Shown here: positions 51,101 to 60,067 of the stretch, one piece after another
How the letters are laid out: each line of letters begins with the position of its first letter
How positions within the stretch are numbered: position 1 is the first letter of the stretch
Assembly (NCBI RefSeq): GCF_041379765.1
Contig: NZ_CP166919.1
Span: 2,542,001-2,606,000 of the forward strand
Source: Thalassotalea sp. Sam97
Lineage (GTDB): Bacteria > Pseudomonadota > Gammaproteobacteria > Enterobacterales > Alteromonadaceae
Length of the DNA stretch: 64,000 nt
Direction: 5' to 3'
Notes under the pieces: model-generated
Databases searched by the model: none
What the model saw: only the letters and a program-made list of their open reading frames with translations
What the model was told of the DNA's origin: nothing
Program-made: the position numbers and the translations under genes

Positions 51101-51775
51101 ACGCAAATAGTTTCGCGAGTATAGAGTTACCCCACTGCCTTGACTAAAATTGGCTTGCGTCACTTGATCAATAGCTAAGTCTTCATAAGGGTACGGTTTA
51201 TTTTGGTGATCATTAAGCAACGATGGCAATGAACTTGGAAAGCCATTACCAATATGGCTGGCATTAATATTTATCGCCTTTTCAAGATCGTCTTTACAAT
51301 CGATAATGTCTCGGCTAGTACCATTATTGGTGTTGCTTAAATCGCGCCACTCACCAGGTAGTAAGCCATATGTATATGAAAACCTCGGCTTTCGATAATA
51401 TTTAACAACACCATTGTAAAAACCGACATTACCAAGCGCTTGTTTGCTTACTTCACAGCTGTTATTTGTTTTCAAAAATCGCCGAGAGGTATTAATGCTA
51501 GGGACACCACGGTTAGAATAATAAATGTATTCTTGTCCATCTAATGGCTCGTTGGCGATAGGCTGATAAGCGACATTTGGGTCATACGCTTCTGGTACCA
51601 CTTGCTCGGTTGTTGTCATACTGCCTGATGTATCAAAAATAATTAATACTTGCGGACGTTTGCTGTTTTTATTGTCTCGGTCACCAAGATACAGCTCAAT
51701 GTCTTCAGCACTGGCCGTAGGGATGGTAAGCAATATTAACAACCATAATAGACTGTAATGTTTAAGAATATTCAT
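48155..51775 (-). CDS. pilY1: Type IV pilus tip adhesin PilY1
   Basis: 1,206-aa secreted protein with a signal peptide ending near residue 23. A VWA-like domain follows with the MIDAS motif DTSGS (48-52), interrupted by a long insert. The C-terminal beta-propeller carries a calcium-binding loop D-S-D-S-D-G-Y-V-D at about 908-916. PilY1 caps pili, promotes extension and mediates adhesion or surface sensing in relatives. It lies between pilX and pilE, the usual place. Confidence 0.93.
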   Translation of the reverse strand: MNILKHYSLLWLLILLTIPTASAEDIELYLGDRDNKNSKRPQVLIIFDTSGSMTTTEQVVPEAYDPNVAYQPIANEPLDGQEYIYYSNRGVPSINTSRRFLKTNNSCEVSKQALGNVGFYNGVVKYYRKPRFSYTYGLLPGEWRDLSNTNNGTSRDIIDCKDDLEKAININASHIGNGFPSSLPSLLNDHQNKPYPYEDLAIDQVTQANFSQGSGVTLYSRNYLRWYYQVGAVQKTRIAIAQETVNNLVQAAPGIDFGLMVFSGQEGGRVVFDISDLSGGKETDYVNMVNSLTANGVTPLCETLHEAMRYYGGMTPIYGHRSGTPQSILRIEERDANGNIISTELVDRYTTPYKNCSNTIYTIMITDGRPYNDTSSNAALAALDGLDSSKTMWIDTGNQHTSYLPALADYMYNNDINPDLPGRQQSILYTIGFGDDAVNNAGRLLTAAATNGGGKYFPARDATSLLSSLQSALLEVLAIDTSFSSPAVSANNFDRTETLDSIYYAMFLPNITPRWRGNLKKLKLNEGTIVDRNGIDAIDSNGEINAGAYTFWGTSDVADGEKVGAGGVVEMFQTITSRKVYTDTAENGGLELLTADNLNQALNDGGLQEALNDAGFEVALYDSGGYELESTSSVDDSNSESAQQEVTANLMRWAIGIDIRDVDDDGDTTDIREDVFGDPLHSKPLVINYGGTEDNQDIRILLGTNAGAFHMFQDNGDSVAETWAFMPKEFFPNYQTLLDNTLNDDKVYGVDGSATVYRYDENGDGTISGNDKVWVFFGLRRGGTAYYALDVSNPDIPQLMWRIDDNSPGMGELAQSWAKAKVAYSLLNIDDNGVAKPVLFISGGYDTNKDLSGVGSADSRGRAVFMLDAKTGNLLWSASPESNDVGKWTELWGISDSIAADTAIMDSDSDGYVDRLYAADTGGNIWRIDMPGANPSDDKAPWTAFKFASLGGTTEATDRRFFYEPSIARGVFTYTKTTKYNNEDIITRQERPYDVLLIGSGDRTRPRTSVTENRLYMLKDDNILTKSMPNNEIPFAITESNLMDYTVSPYDSATTSDAIDSVDLDVSSKSGWYIDLTGSAEKSLSMAVAVSGIGYFTSFTPPSVDETVANQCALEMGEGKLYAIDLNTGQGVYDWRSLSLGERIPDAPTVVIPPIGSVTNKAPKIRFVGVGKGDGEGTLTLCNAEDCDQTEGVSLKTMRTYLYVEE

Positions 51776-51777
51776 GA

Positions 51778-52308
51778 TTAATTCCCCATGGCAAGCAGCT
51801 GTTGAGCAATACCTGACACTGCGGTTACTTTATGATATTTGTTATTATCGATTTGATCGGCAGTCGGCTGCTCTTCATTGACTTTTTTACCATATGCTTG
51901 AGTTGACTCAACCTTAAGCATATTGCAGCGAAATACCTGTATTGACGACACCACTCGACTATGTGGGCAGTCACTCTCGATTTGATCTTCTTTGGAGCGT
52001 AAAATACGTGCTTTAGCGTATTGCCCAGTCACCACCACAGCCATCCCCGTATCAGCTGGATATTTGTTCATTTCGTAGGCAAAGCCATTATCGCCATCGA
52101 CAAAGGTGGTTTGTTTATAAATAACTTCGTCATTGGCGCCAATAGCCTGCTGTGTGGCGATCACTTTCTCTTGGCTAGCACTTGCCATTTTTATATCAGT
52201 TGACGTGTTCAGCAGTAATACTGAAATCACTGACGTTAATGCCACCAAAAAAATGATGGCAAGAATTAACGCCACACCTTGCTGGTGTTTTCTAGTCCTT
52301 GTTACCAT
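51778..52308 (-). CDS. pilX: Type IV minor pilin PilX
   Basis: 176-aa prepilin with leader MVTRTRKHQQG and cleavage G|VALIL. Like other PilX/GspK-type proteins it lacks the +5 glutamate. It overlaps pilW by seven bases and precedes pilY1 by two. Confidence 0.88.
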   Translation of the reverse strand: MVTRTRKHQQGVALILAIIFLVALTSVISVLLLNTSTDIKMASASQEKVIATQQAIGANDEVIYKQTTFVDGDNGFAYEMNKYPADTGMAVVVTGQYAKARILRSKEDQIESDCPHSRVVSSIQVFRCNMLKVESTQAYGKKVNEEQPTADQIDNNKYHKVTAVSGIAQQLLAMGN

Positions 52309-53258
52309 CGTTGTACCCCCGAATTAAATAAATTTACGGTTGAATTAAATAAAACCCGTCGATAATTATCATCAACAGTGACGCTGCTATCGCCCATTAC
52401 ATAGGTGTTGGTGTTGCGGTAATTGTTATCGGCTTGTATATCGCGCACCAACACAAAAATTCGCGCAGCAATAATGCGTATCCCGTTTTCTTGATCCCAA
52501 AAGTTCATTGGCATGTTCGCTGCAGATAAAAACACATTCACCACATCATCACCATCGGTATCAACGCCATACATAAAGTGAATATTTTCGATGCCATCGA
52601 TCATCGGCTCAAACACCATTTCATCATTATCCAGTCGTCCATGCATCAGCACCGGAATAACTTGACCTGAAAGTGTTTCGTCTTTGATGTAATAGACATG
52701 ATGTTGATATTGCCAAATTGTGGCATCATCAAGATTTGGCACCGGGGACGAGCCTTTAAACATAGCCCCTGTCCCCAAGTTGGCCTTAATGTAATATTCC
52801 GTTGCCTGAATATCGGCTTCGTCAATGGGCTGAGCTAACACCCGTTTTATTTGCAAAATATCACTACCAATTTTTGCATCGCTGATACAGTTTATTGGCG
52901 AGATGGTTGTTGCTGTCGCTCCCCAAAGCATGCGAAATTGGCCATCGGTATTAGGAAACGAGGCATTATTGACGCCATCACCGATACAATCCTTGTTGGC
53001 ATTTATTGCCACAGGGATTTGGGTAAACTGCTGTGTTTGTTGTATCGTTGTACTTTCACCTAAAAAACCAGCACGCAATAATTCATTACTCAGTACCGAT
53101 ACAGCAAAGCGGCCGTTTTCTTGTAACATACCCGCCGCAGTTGTTTCTGCGGTAGTGGCTCGAACATTTGTAAAAACACTGATTAATCCAGTTAGTAAGA
53201 ACAAACTCACCACCATCGCAATCATCAATTCCAGTAACGAATAACCTTTAATATTCAT
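52302..53258 (-). CDS. pilW: Type IV minor pilin PilW
   Basis: 318-aa prepilin with a very short leader MNIKG and cleavage G|YSLLE, then a hydrophobic helix and a large beta-rich domain typical of PilW/GspJ. It is in the pilV-W-X-Y1-E order; the ATG is seven bases after pilV. Confidence 0.9.
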   Translation of the reverse strand: MNIKGYSLLELMIAMVVSLFLLTGLISVFTNVRATTAETTAAGMLQENGRFAVSVLSNELLRAGFLGESTTIQQTQQFTQIPVAINANKDCIGDGVNNASFPNTDGQFRMLWGATATTISPINCISDAKIGSDILQIKRVLAQPIDEADIQATEYYIKANLGTGAMFKGSSPVPNLDDATIWQYQHHVYYIKDETLSGQVIPVLMHGRLDNDEMVFEPMIDGIENIHFMYGVDTDGDDVVNVFLSAANMPMNFWDQENGIRIIAARIFVLVRDIQADNNYRNTNTYVMGDSSVTVDDNYRRVLFNSTVNLFNSGVQRW

Positions 53259-53265
53259 AAACCAC

Positions 53266-53817
53266 CTAATAAATATGCATGGTTACGCTAATTTGTCGGC
53301 GATTAGCGCTCGCTGTGCCACAGGTAACGTCACTGGCACCGTCAACGGTTGCTGTACGACTTTGCCAACTGATCACCACAGTTACTTGGGCAGCATTGTA
53401 ATTTATGCAACCGGTAGGATTAACCAAGCCACCAATGTTACTGCCATCGGAAGTGACACTGGTTTTACCAAGTAGGGCTTGTTCCCATTGATATAAATCG
53501 GCGGTCGCAATTTGCGCTGCAGTACAAAGTGAAGCAGCATTATTGCAGAGGTTAGCTGGTTGGGTGAGAGCGCCTGAGCCAAACGTGCCATTATAGGCAG
53601 TAAGAAATGAGCCGGTACCATCGTTGGCGCGCATACGCTCAATGATATCTTGTGCTAACGAGGAGGCGAGCGAACGCTGCATCGCGTCAAAGCTGCCTTT
53701 TTTGACGGACGCTTCCATGGATATGGCACCAAGAATACCTGCAGCAAGAATAAAAAATGCCACAAGCGCTTCTATCAGCGTCATTCCGAGTTGCTTACGT
53801 GCACTGACAAGTCTCAT
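53266..53817 (-). CDS. pilV: Type IV minor pilin PilV
   Basis: 183-aa prepilin with leader MRLVSARKQLG and cleavage G|MTLIE. The MRANDGTG segment and Cys residues in NLCNNAASLC are typical of PilV/GspI-like minor pilins. First gene of the pilVWXY1E-tapY2 operon. Confidence 0.9.
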   Translation of the reverse strand: MRLVSARKQLGMTLIEALVAFFILAAGILGAISMEASVKKGSFDAMQRSLASSLAQDIIERMRANDGTGSFLTAYNGTFGSGALTQPANLCNNAASLCTAAQIATADLYQWEQALLGKTSVTSDGSNIGGLVNPTGCINYNAAQVTVVISWQSRTATVDGASDVTCGTASANRRQISVTMHIY

Positions 53818-54466
53818 TATTATTATATTTCTATTATTTATTATTATATATCGATAAATATCAGCTATCGTCTATCACGATAAATTTATCGTTATTTTGT
53901 TACGGTCTTATACCGCAAATTTAGCATCCAAACACTGCTGTTAAGTATGGTTTCACACCTAACGGGCAATATAGAATCAAGAGCATGTTGTTGCCTTTAT
54001 TATCGTTGCAGATCCTAAAACCGGATTAACGACAGGCCACCGTCTTCACACATTAATGATACTATCTCACAGTTTAAAATAGCATCAAAAAGGCAAAAAA
54101 CAAACAACTAAGGTAACTTTTTATTAACAAGGTGAGTGTGTAAAAGCTTGATAACAATCATAACTTTAGCATCGTAGGTTGGAGGTCTGGCTTTGGTTAC
54201 TGGATGATGTCTTTGCGACCTAACGCTAACAGATTTGCTATGAGTAGACAGATATAGAATGTCTCAATTTATGAATTTCTCACCACAGTGAGTTTGAGGG
54301 CGCAAATAACGTTACCTGGTCATGACTGCGCTACTCATTTTAGTGACTGTTCGCTCAAAAATGCCGGCTGATTAGTTTGGGATTAGTTCAGGATGAATTC
54401 GTGGTTGGTATTAATGAACTTTGTTTGCTAAACCTATAACTAGTACTCATTAACAAGGATGTTAAG
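53818..54466. other. Divergent control region between two pilin clusters
   Basis: About 650 gene-free bases from which the two minor-pilin sets are transcribed outward. The 60 bases next to pilV are extremely A/T rich (TATTATT repeats). No sigma-54 type TGGC-N8-TGC element, terminator or hairpin of note was found. Confidence 0.5.
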
Positions 54467-55117
54467 ATGCTTTCAAGCAACCGCCATAGGCGGAAATTTC
54501 ACCATAGCAGTATCCACTATAACGCATATAGCTCAATGCGCTCTTTTCCGTTAAAAGACGACGTCGGTGACAAATCACGCCATTGTGGCCAAGATATCAT
54601 AAACGAATTGAGTCGACATCCCCCAAGCTTGCAGTCAAAAGCGTCTGGTTTTAGTCTTATTGAGGTGTTAATTGCCCTGCTGATTTTAGCTCTTGGTGTA
54701 TTAGCTAACGCCAAGTTGCAACTGATGTCGCTGCACAGTATTCGCTTTGCCACACAGCAAGGGCAAGCGGCGAATTTAGCGGAATATATTCGCCATAAAA
54801 TTAGCGCAAATCCGCAGGCCCAAGCGCATTACCAATTGCAGACAACGATCCCCATGACTTCTCCGGTTAATTGCCTAGAGCAGTTTTGTCAGCCTAAGCA
54901 GCTTGCTAAGTATGATCTGGCTGTATGGCAACAACATGTTGAGCGCCGGCTACAAGGTGGTAAAGGACTCATCAAAATCAATGGCAATAAAGCGAATATT
55001 ACTCTCGGTTGGCCAAACGCCAGTAACCAGCACAGCAACAGTTGCCCGCCTCAGTTACGACATTATGTCTGTGTAACATTTACATATTCGATACATTTTG
55101 AGGCGTTCAATGAATAA
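54467..55117 (+). CDS. PilV-like prepilin with long leader, second cluster
   Basis: 216 aa. The start ATG has AAGGA at good spacing, which makes the leader about 61 residues (38 if an internal ATG is used) before the cleavage motif G|FSLIEVLIA. After the hydrophobic helix comes a PilV-type domain with three to four cysteines (NCLEQFC, CPPQ, YVC). Leaders of normal type IVa minor pilins have 5-15 residues, so this one is unusual. First gene of the second set. Confidence 0.8.
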   Translation: MLSSNRHRRKFHHSSIHYNAYSSMRSFPLKDDVGDKSRHCGQDIINELSRHPPSLQSKASGFSLIEVLIALLILALGVLANAKLQLMSLHSIRFATQQGQAANLAEYIRHKISANPQAQAHYQLQTTIPMTSPVNCLEQFCQPKQLAKYDLAVWQQHVERRLQGGKGLIKINGNKANITLGWPNASNQHSNSCPPQLRHYVCVTFTYSIHFEAFNE

Positions 55118-56003
55118 TCGACAACAGGGCTATTCCATTGTCGAGTTAATGATAGCCCTTACCATCGGCTTGATGTTACTGTCCTCGGCTCTCGCCTACT
55201 TAATTGATAGCCTCAAAACTCATAAGCAAATACAACAACAAAGCCAGCTTAATGAAAATAGCCAATTAGCGATGGCATTACTCATCAATGACATTGCCAA
55301 CAGTCGCTTTTGGCTGGCCGCAAGTGAATATCATCAAAGTACCGGTAGCATCGATTTAGCAGCATTAACAACAGGTTTATGTGATGAATCGACCATCGAT
55401 TGGGCGGCAGATCTGAATAGCGCATTTTCAGTTTCCAGCAACGCGGAAAATCTACAGTGCATAAAAAATGATGATTACCTACAAGGCGATATTATCCACG
55501 TGAGATATACTCAGCCATGGCAAGCTAGCTTTGTTAATAAACGACTCTACAGCAGAATATTAGCGACACAAATAAAACTATTTAACGGTGATCAGCAAGC
55601 AACCAATCAACTCAACAATAGCTTAGTTGAACAGCTTGTCGCCCATAGTTTTTTTATTGCACAAAGTAACGACAAATGCCAACAACGGGACATTCCGGCG
55701 TTGTATTGGCAACGTTCTGCTAATGGTTTGCCGAGCAAAGAAGAGCTCATTCAAGGGGTCGAAGATATCAAAATCATTATTGCTGTCGACAGCAATAATG
55801 ACGGTAATATTGACGGCTATAGACAGCAATTTAATGATATCGATTGGCGCCAAGTTAAACTCGTCGAAGTGCATATGATAACGCGCACACTATGCCCCTA
55901 TTTTAGCCAACCTACCAAGCAACAATTTCACTTTGCAGGGCAAGAGATCACCATTAACGATCGCTATTTACGCAAGTATACGCTGAACAACGTGTTGCTC
56001 TAA
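55110..56003 (+). CDS. PilW-like prepilin, second cluster
   Basis: 297 aa from MNNRQQG, cleavage G|YSIVE. The ATG overlaps the previous stop by eight bases and is preceded by GAGG; an upstream TTG adds four codons. The large C-terminal domain resembles PilW, with the acidic loop DSNNDGNIDGY that also looks calcium-binding. Second gene of the set. Confidence 0.82.
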   Translation: MNNRQQGYSIVELMIALTIGLMLLSSALAYLIDSLKTHKQIQQQSQLNENSQLAMALLINDIANSRFWLAASEYHQSTGSIDLAALTTGLCDESTIDWAADLNSAFSVSSNAENLQCIKNDDYLQGDIIHVRYTQPWQASFVNKRLYSRILATQIKLFNGDQQATNQLNNSLVEQLVAHSFFIAQSNDKCQQRDIPALYWQRSANGLPSKEELIQGVEDIKIIIAVDSNNDGNIDGYRQQFNDIDWRQVKLVEVHMITRTLCPYFSQPTKQQFHFAGQEITINDRYLRKYTLNNVLL

Positions 56004-56059
56004 GGAGCACACGACAGAGCAAGGATAGATATGCTCGAGTCAAATTTAAGGATAATACA

Positions 56060-56575
56060 GTGACTGATTTAGACTTTACTAAAATAACTTCGACACAGAC
56101 TAATAAAGGCTTTGTGCTAGCCACATGCTTAATATTGATATTGATGATCAGTGCGCTTAATGCATCGTTGATCGCGAGCGTTGATAAACAGATTATTTTT
56201 CACCAAGAACAACAGGGGTTATCACCAGCTCAGCACTTTAGCGTACTTGCTCGACAGCAAATTACACAGACATTAACAGCGATGGTCACTAATGGCGATA
56301 ATCTAACGCTCGATAAGCCGGGCTATATTGGGCGCTGGCAACCGCTAACCGCGCAACAAGTGCGCTGGCATGAGCAAGCTGTGGCATTAAATAACCATGA
56401 TCCAATTCGCTACTTAATTATCTACCTCGGTGATAAGGCCACTTCAACAACCCCTAATCGCGGCGAGCTGCAACACTTATTTAAAGGGTTTATTTATTAT
56501 CACCCGAGCGGAGATGTGGGCTCTGCACGCCTGAGCACAGAGTTTTTTGTCATAAAAGGTGCTGTCCATGAATAA
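56060..56575 (+). CDS. PilX-like prepilin, second cluster
   Basis: 171 aa starting at a GTG, leader of about 17 residues and the probable cleavage G|FVLAT without a +5 glutamate, as in PilX proteins. The body is weakly conserved and assigned mainly by order (V-W-X) and N-terminal helix. It follows the PilW-like gene by 56 bases. Confidence 0.68.
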   Translation: MTDLDFTKITSTQTNKGFVLATCLILILMISALNASLIASVDKQIIFHQEQQGLSPAQHFSVLARQQITQTLTAMVTNGDNLTLDKPGYIGRWQPLTAQQVRWHEQAVALNNHDPIRYLIIYLGDKATSTTPNRGELQHLFKGFIYYHPSGDVGSARLSTEFFVIKGAVHE

Positions 56576-57071
56576 CCAAGCTCATAATAATCACCACGAT
56601 TTGGTTACTGCTCAAGCTGATGGTGTAAATTCAGCAGATACTGACAATGCCAATCAAGTGGCATCAGGCTTTAGCTTACTTGAGTTGCTGATTGTCATGG
56701 CTATCATCGGCATTTTGGCAAGCATCGCCTTGCCAAGTTATGAGCAACAAATACAACACGCGAGGCGTCAGCAAGTTCAACAATATCTACTTATGCTGGC
56801 AACAGCCCAACAAAAGCAATTTAGCCTCACGGGTGAATTCACCGAAAACGCTTTGGATCTTGTTAGTGATGACGCTGACATCAGCCAACATTATCAGGTT
56901 GACACGATAATTATCAACGCGAGCAATGCATTACCGATCCGGGCGCGAATGCGTGCTACCGCCAAAGGCAGTCAAGCCAAAGATCAGCTATGCACAACCA
57001 TAATCATTGATACCCTAGGTAATAAAACCAGCCTAAATTCATCGGGGGTAGCGACTGAGCATTGCTGGTAG
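56568..57071 (+). CDS. PilE-like prepilin with long leader, second cluster
   Basis: 167 aa from the ATG that overlaps the previous stop by eight bases and follows AAGGTG. A polar leader of about 34 residues, rich in Asn, Asp and His, precedes G|FSLLELLIVMAIIGILA. The globular part has a cysteine pair (LCTTI, HCW) as in minor pilins PilE. No pilY1 lies between it and the PilX-like gene. Confidence 0.82.
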   Translation: MNNQAHNNHHDLVTAQADGVNSADTDNANQVASGFSLLELLIVMAIIGILASIALPSYEQQIQHARRQQVQQYLLMLATAQQKQFSLTGEFTENALDLVSDDADISQHYQVDTIIINASNALPIRARMRATAKGSQAKDQLCTTIIIDTLGNKTSLNSSGVATEHCW

Positions 57072-57217
57072 TAAAGGTTTCACTCATGTTTCTTTGTCAC
57101 GAGTTGTTGCTAATAATGGTTAAGGTAGCGTTAAACAATGTAGCAGTTATAAAATTTCTGACTAGTAAACTACCAGCTCATCAGTTACTGCTTTATTAAC
57201 TAACACAGCTAACGCGG

Positions 57218-57853
57218 CTAACACCGTACCGGCACATTACGGCGCTTTTCGTGCACGCCATCACCATTGTAGTCTCGGGAGGCTTTTAACCGCCCGCTGC
57301 TGCTAACAATGACAGCTCGCCCTTGCGATGCAACCTGCCGATGACATAACGTCATGGTACCGTTATAGCCACGAGCTAAACCGTAGCTATTAAAGACAAT
57401 CAATGCGTTACGTTGCAATGACGTCCAGCGCAGTTCGATATTTTCAGGTACATCCGCCAGTATTGCTAATAAACGGTCATCATCATCAAATTGTCGATTA
57501 CCATTATTATCAACAAAACTCATCGCCCCATGTTGCCAGTCATCAACGCATATCAGTTGCTGTTTTTTAGGGCAAATGACTACAGCAGTTTGATAGCGAA
57601 TCGCTTGGCGTCGGGCCAATGCCAGATGACGTTGCCATTTTAGCTGCTCATGTTCGATTGTCAGCCGGCGCTGCATATCTGCGAAATTTGGCATAACAAT
57701 ACGGATCACAATCAACAAGATAGCTAGGGTCACTAAGCATTCAATAAACGTCACGCCGCCTTGATGACGCAAACGATTGATTGATGGTCTCGGTTGGGAG
57801 GAAAATCTAAATAAGGCGCTTGATTGGCCTTGGCAAAATCCATTTGCTGACAT
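57218..57853 (-). CDS. FimT/GspH-like prepilin with long leader
   Basis: 211 aa from the ATG following AAGGA; the longest frame adds 24 codons without a ribosome site. The leader of about 33 residues ends in a G|VTFIE cleavage motif. A GspH-type C-terminal domain follows (IVFNSYGLARGYNGTMTLC). The tail carries D-Y-N-G-D-G, again calcium-loop-like, as in the first cluster's FimT. It is convergent with the second pilin set and probably its FimT partner. Confidence 0.78.
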   Translation of the reverse strand: MSANGFCQGQSSALFRFSSQPRPSINRLRHQGGVTFIECLVTLAILLIVIRIVMPNFADMQRRLTIEHEQLKWQRHLALARRQAIRYQTAVVICPKKQQLICVDDWQHGAMSFVDNNGNRQFDDDDRLLAILADVPENIELRWTSLQRNALIVFNSYGLARGYNGTMTLCHRQVASQGRAVIVSSSGRLKASRDYNGDGVHEKRRNVPVRC

Positions 57854-58019
57854 GCTAGTCTTCCTTGGTTTATCTGCGTTATCAAAACATATTGACAAAA
57901 CGCTATATGATTCCTTAATACGCATTTAACGTGAATGAAAACGTCTATTGATATAATAAATCTGTCATACCAACTCGCATAAAAATTTAGTATACGTCAT
58001 TCAGTATAGTCCACAGACA

Positions 58020-58058
58020 AAAATGCCGACACTAACTAAGCTTAGTGTCGGCATTTTT
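58020..58058 (-). terminator. Intrinsic terminator after ispH
   Basis: AAATGCCGACACTAA / TTAGTGTCGGCATTT long perfect stem with T runs on both sides. It ends the ribF-ileS-lspA-fkpB-ispH transcript and shares its stem core with the fimV terminator. Confidence 0.9.
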
Positions 58059-58105
58059 TACAAGCTAGATGATGTACTAACGTCGCGTTAGTTGGCGATG
58101 TTTTA

Positions 58106-59035
58106 CTAACGTAATTCAGCAGGTACGGCAAATACCGTGGTTTCTTCACGGCCAGGGTTTTCAATAACCACTTTACCGCCCATCCCCTTTAATGTATCAA
58201 CAACTTGTTTAACTAACACTTCAGGTGCCGACGCGCCCGCGGTTACACCAACAGAATTGATATCAGCTAACCAGTTTTTCTCAATATCAGCAGCACCATC
58301 AATTAAATAAGCGGTTGTGCCCATTTTTTCGGCCAGCTCGCGCAGACGATTTGAATTGGAGCTATTCTTAGCACCAACAACCAGCAGTAACTCGACTTTT
58401 TCAGCGATAGAACGCACCGCATCTTGGCGATTTTGTGTCGCATAGCAAATATCGTCTTTACGCGGCCCTTCGATGTTCGGGAACTTAGCACGCAAGGCAT
58501 CAACCACTTCCGCGGTATCATCAACCGAAAGCGTTGTTTGCGAACAATAAAACAGGACATCAGGATTTTTCACCTGCAGGCTTGCAACGTCCGCTACCGA
58601 CTCGACCAAATAAATACCACCCGTTTGTGATTCGTATTGGCCCATAGTACCTTCCACTTCCGGATGTCCTTCGTGACCGATCAAAATACACTCGTGGTTT
58701 TTACGAGACGCGCGAGTCACTTCCATATGCACTTTAGTGACTAATGGGCAGGTTGCGTCAAATACTTTTAAACCACGATCGCTAGCTTGCTTACGTACCG
58801 CTTTTGATACGCCATGGGCAGAGAAGATCACCGTATTGCCATCTGGCACTTCATCTAACTCGTCAACAAAAATGGCACCACGATCACGCAAACCATTTAC
58901 CACAAACTTGTTGTGCACCACTTCATGACGCACATAAATAGGCGCGCCAAAGATATCTAACGCTCTATCTACAATACTTATCGCTCGATCAACGCCGGCA
59001 CAAAAACCGCGAGGATTAGCTAAAATAACGTCCAT
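58106..59035 (-). CDS. ispH: 4-hydroxy-3-methylbut-2-enyl diphosphate reductase IspH
   Basis: Last enzyme of the MEP isoprenoid pathway, an iron-sulfur protein. 309 aa; the three cluster cysteines are Cys12 (GFCAGV), about Cys96 (DATCPLV) and about Cys197 (DDICYATQNRQ). Histidines in HEVVHN and the E of HPEVEGTMGQ are present. It is 18 bases after fkpB in a well-known operon. Confidence 0.96.
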   Translation of the reverse strand: MDVILANPRGFCAGVDRAISIVDRALDIFGAPIYVRHEVVHNKFVVNGLRDRGAIFVDELDEVPDGNTVIFSAHGVSKAVRKQASDRGLKVFDATCPLVTKVHMEVTRASRKNHECILIGHEGHPEVEGTMGQYESQTGGIYLVESVADVASLQVKNPDVLFYCSQTTLSVDDTAEVVDALRAKFPNIEGPRKDDICYATQNRQDAVRSIAEKVELLLVVGAKNSSNSNRLRELAEKMGTTAYLIDGAADIEKNWLADINSVGVTAGASAPEVLVKQVVDTLKGMGGKVVIENPGREETTVFAVPAELR

Positions 59036-59053
59036 AATAATTCCTGTTGTCGC

Positions 59054-59488
59054 CTATAAAATATCAACAAGCTCAACGTTAAAGGTAACGTCTTGACCTG
59101 CTAGCGGGTGGTTAAAGTCAACCGTTATCGCCAAGTCATTCACTTCTCGAATAATACCAGGCACTTCACCACCGGGGGCGGTAAAGGTCATGATGGTACC
59201 AACTTCTGGAACGCCATCAGCGGCAAATTTTTGGCGATCAACGTAATGTATATTTTCTGGGTTTGGTTCACCAAAGGCATCTTTGGCGACAAGCGTAAAC
59301 TCTTTGCTCGCGCCAATGGTTAACCCCAACAACTGCGCCTCAAATGCTGGCGATATACTGCTGTCACCTAAGTTAACGCGTGCCGGCTTGTTATTCACCT
59401 TAGTACTATCAACAGCAGAGCCATCTGCTAACGTCATGGTGATGTGCATTAACAGGTTAGAATCTGACTGTACTACTTTATCGGTCAT
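59054..59488 (-). CDS. fkpB: FKBP-type peptidyl-prolyl isomerase FkpB (SlpA)
   Basis: 144-aa cytoplasmic peptidyl-prolyl isomerase with an inserted-in-flap domain, SlyD/SlpA family. The FKBP core is read from DGSAVDST, PAFEAQLLGL and the IF domain. It lies between lspA and ispH, the conserved place for fkpB. Confidence 0.92.
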   Translation of the reverse strand: MTDKVVQSDSNLLMHITMTLADGSAVDSTKVNNKPARVNLGDSSISPAFEAQLLGLTIGASKEFTLVAKDAFGEPNPENIHYVDRQKFAADGVPEVGTIMTFTAPGGEVPGIIREVNDLAITVDFNHPLAGQDVTFNVELVDIL

Positions 59489-59494
59489 TCGGTA

Positions 59495-60052
59495 TTACCC
59501 TTGCTTACTATCTACGTGTTCGTTGTCGGCGACTTGTTTATTCTCGCCAGTACGGTTATCGCTTTGCTCATTGTTGGTAAACGCATCATAGATCATCAAT
59601 GCGGCACCAACAAAGATGGCTGAATCGGCAACATTAAACGCCGGCCAATGTTTATTGCCGATGTAAAAATCAAGGAAATCGATAACATAACCAAACATTA
59701 AACGGTCAATCACATTGCCAATCGCACCACTTAAAATCAGCGCGAAGGCGATTGAGATGAGTGCCTGCTGTTTTGGTGTTTTACGCATCCAAATGATCAG
59801 CATCACGCTAACAACAATAGCCACCGCAGATAAAAACCAACGCTGCCAGCCACTTTGATCGGCAAGCCAACTAAAAGCGGCACCGGGGTTATGCACATAG
59901 GTTAAATTGAAAAATGGCATCACCTCAATCACCTCGCGATAATTAAAGGTTGCCGCAACCCAGTGCTTTGTTACCTGATCGATAATTAGCAACAGCAGCG
60001 CTAGCCAAAGCCAGCGCAATCCCGTTTCCTTGAAGACGTTACCCATAGACAA
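59495..60052 (-). CDS. lspA: Lipoprotein signal peptidase LspA
   Basis: Inner-membrane aspartyl protease that cleaves prolipoproteins such as BamD. 185 aa, four helices. The catalytic aspartates are in GNVIDRL and FNVADSAI. A hydrophilic tail of about 25 residues (NNEQSDNRTGENKQ) extends past the last helix, longer than in E. coli. Confidence 0.95.
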   Translation of the reverse strand: MSMGNVFKETGLRWLWLALLLLIIDQVTKHWVAATFNYREVIEVMPFFNLTYVHNPGAAFSWLADQSGWQRWFLSAVAIVVSVMLIIWMRKTPKQQALISIAFALILSGAIGNVIDRLMFGYVIDFLDFYIGNKHWPAFNVADSAIFVGAALMIYDAFTNNEQSDNRTGENKQVADNEHVDSKQG

Positions 60053-60067
60053 TTACCCTATCCTTGC

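Noticed and set aside
53818..54466. Sigma-54 promoter between the pilin clusters
   Set aside because: No TGGC-N8-TGC spacing could be found in either direction.
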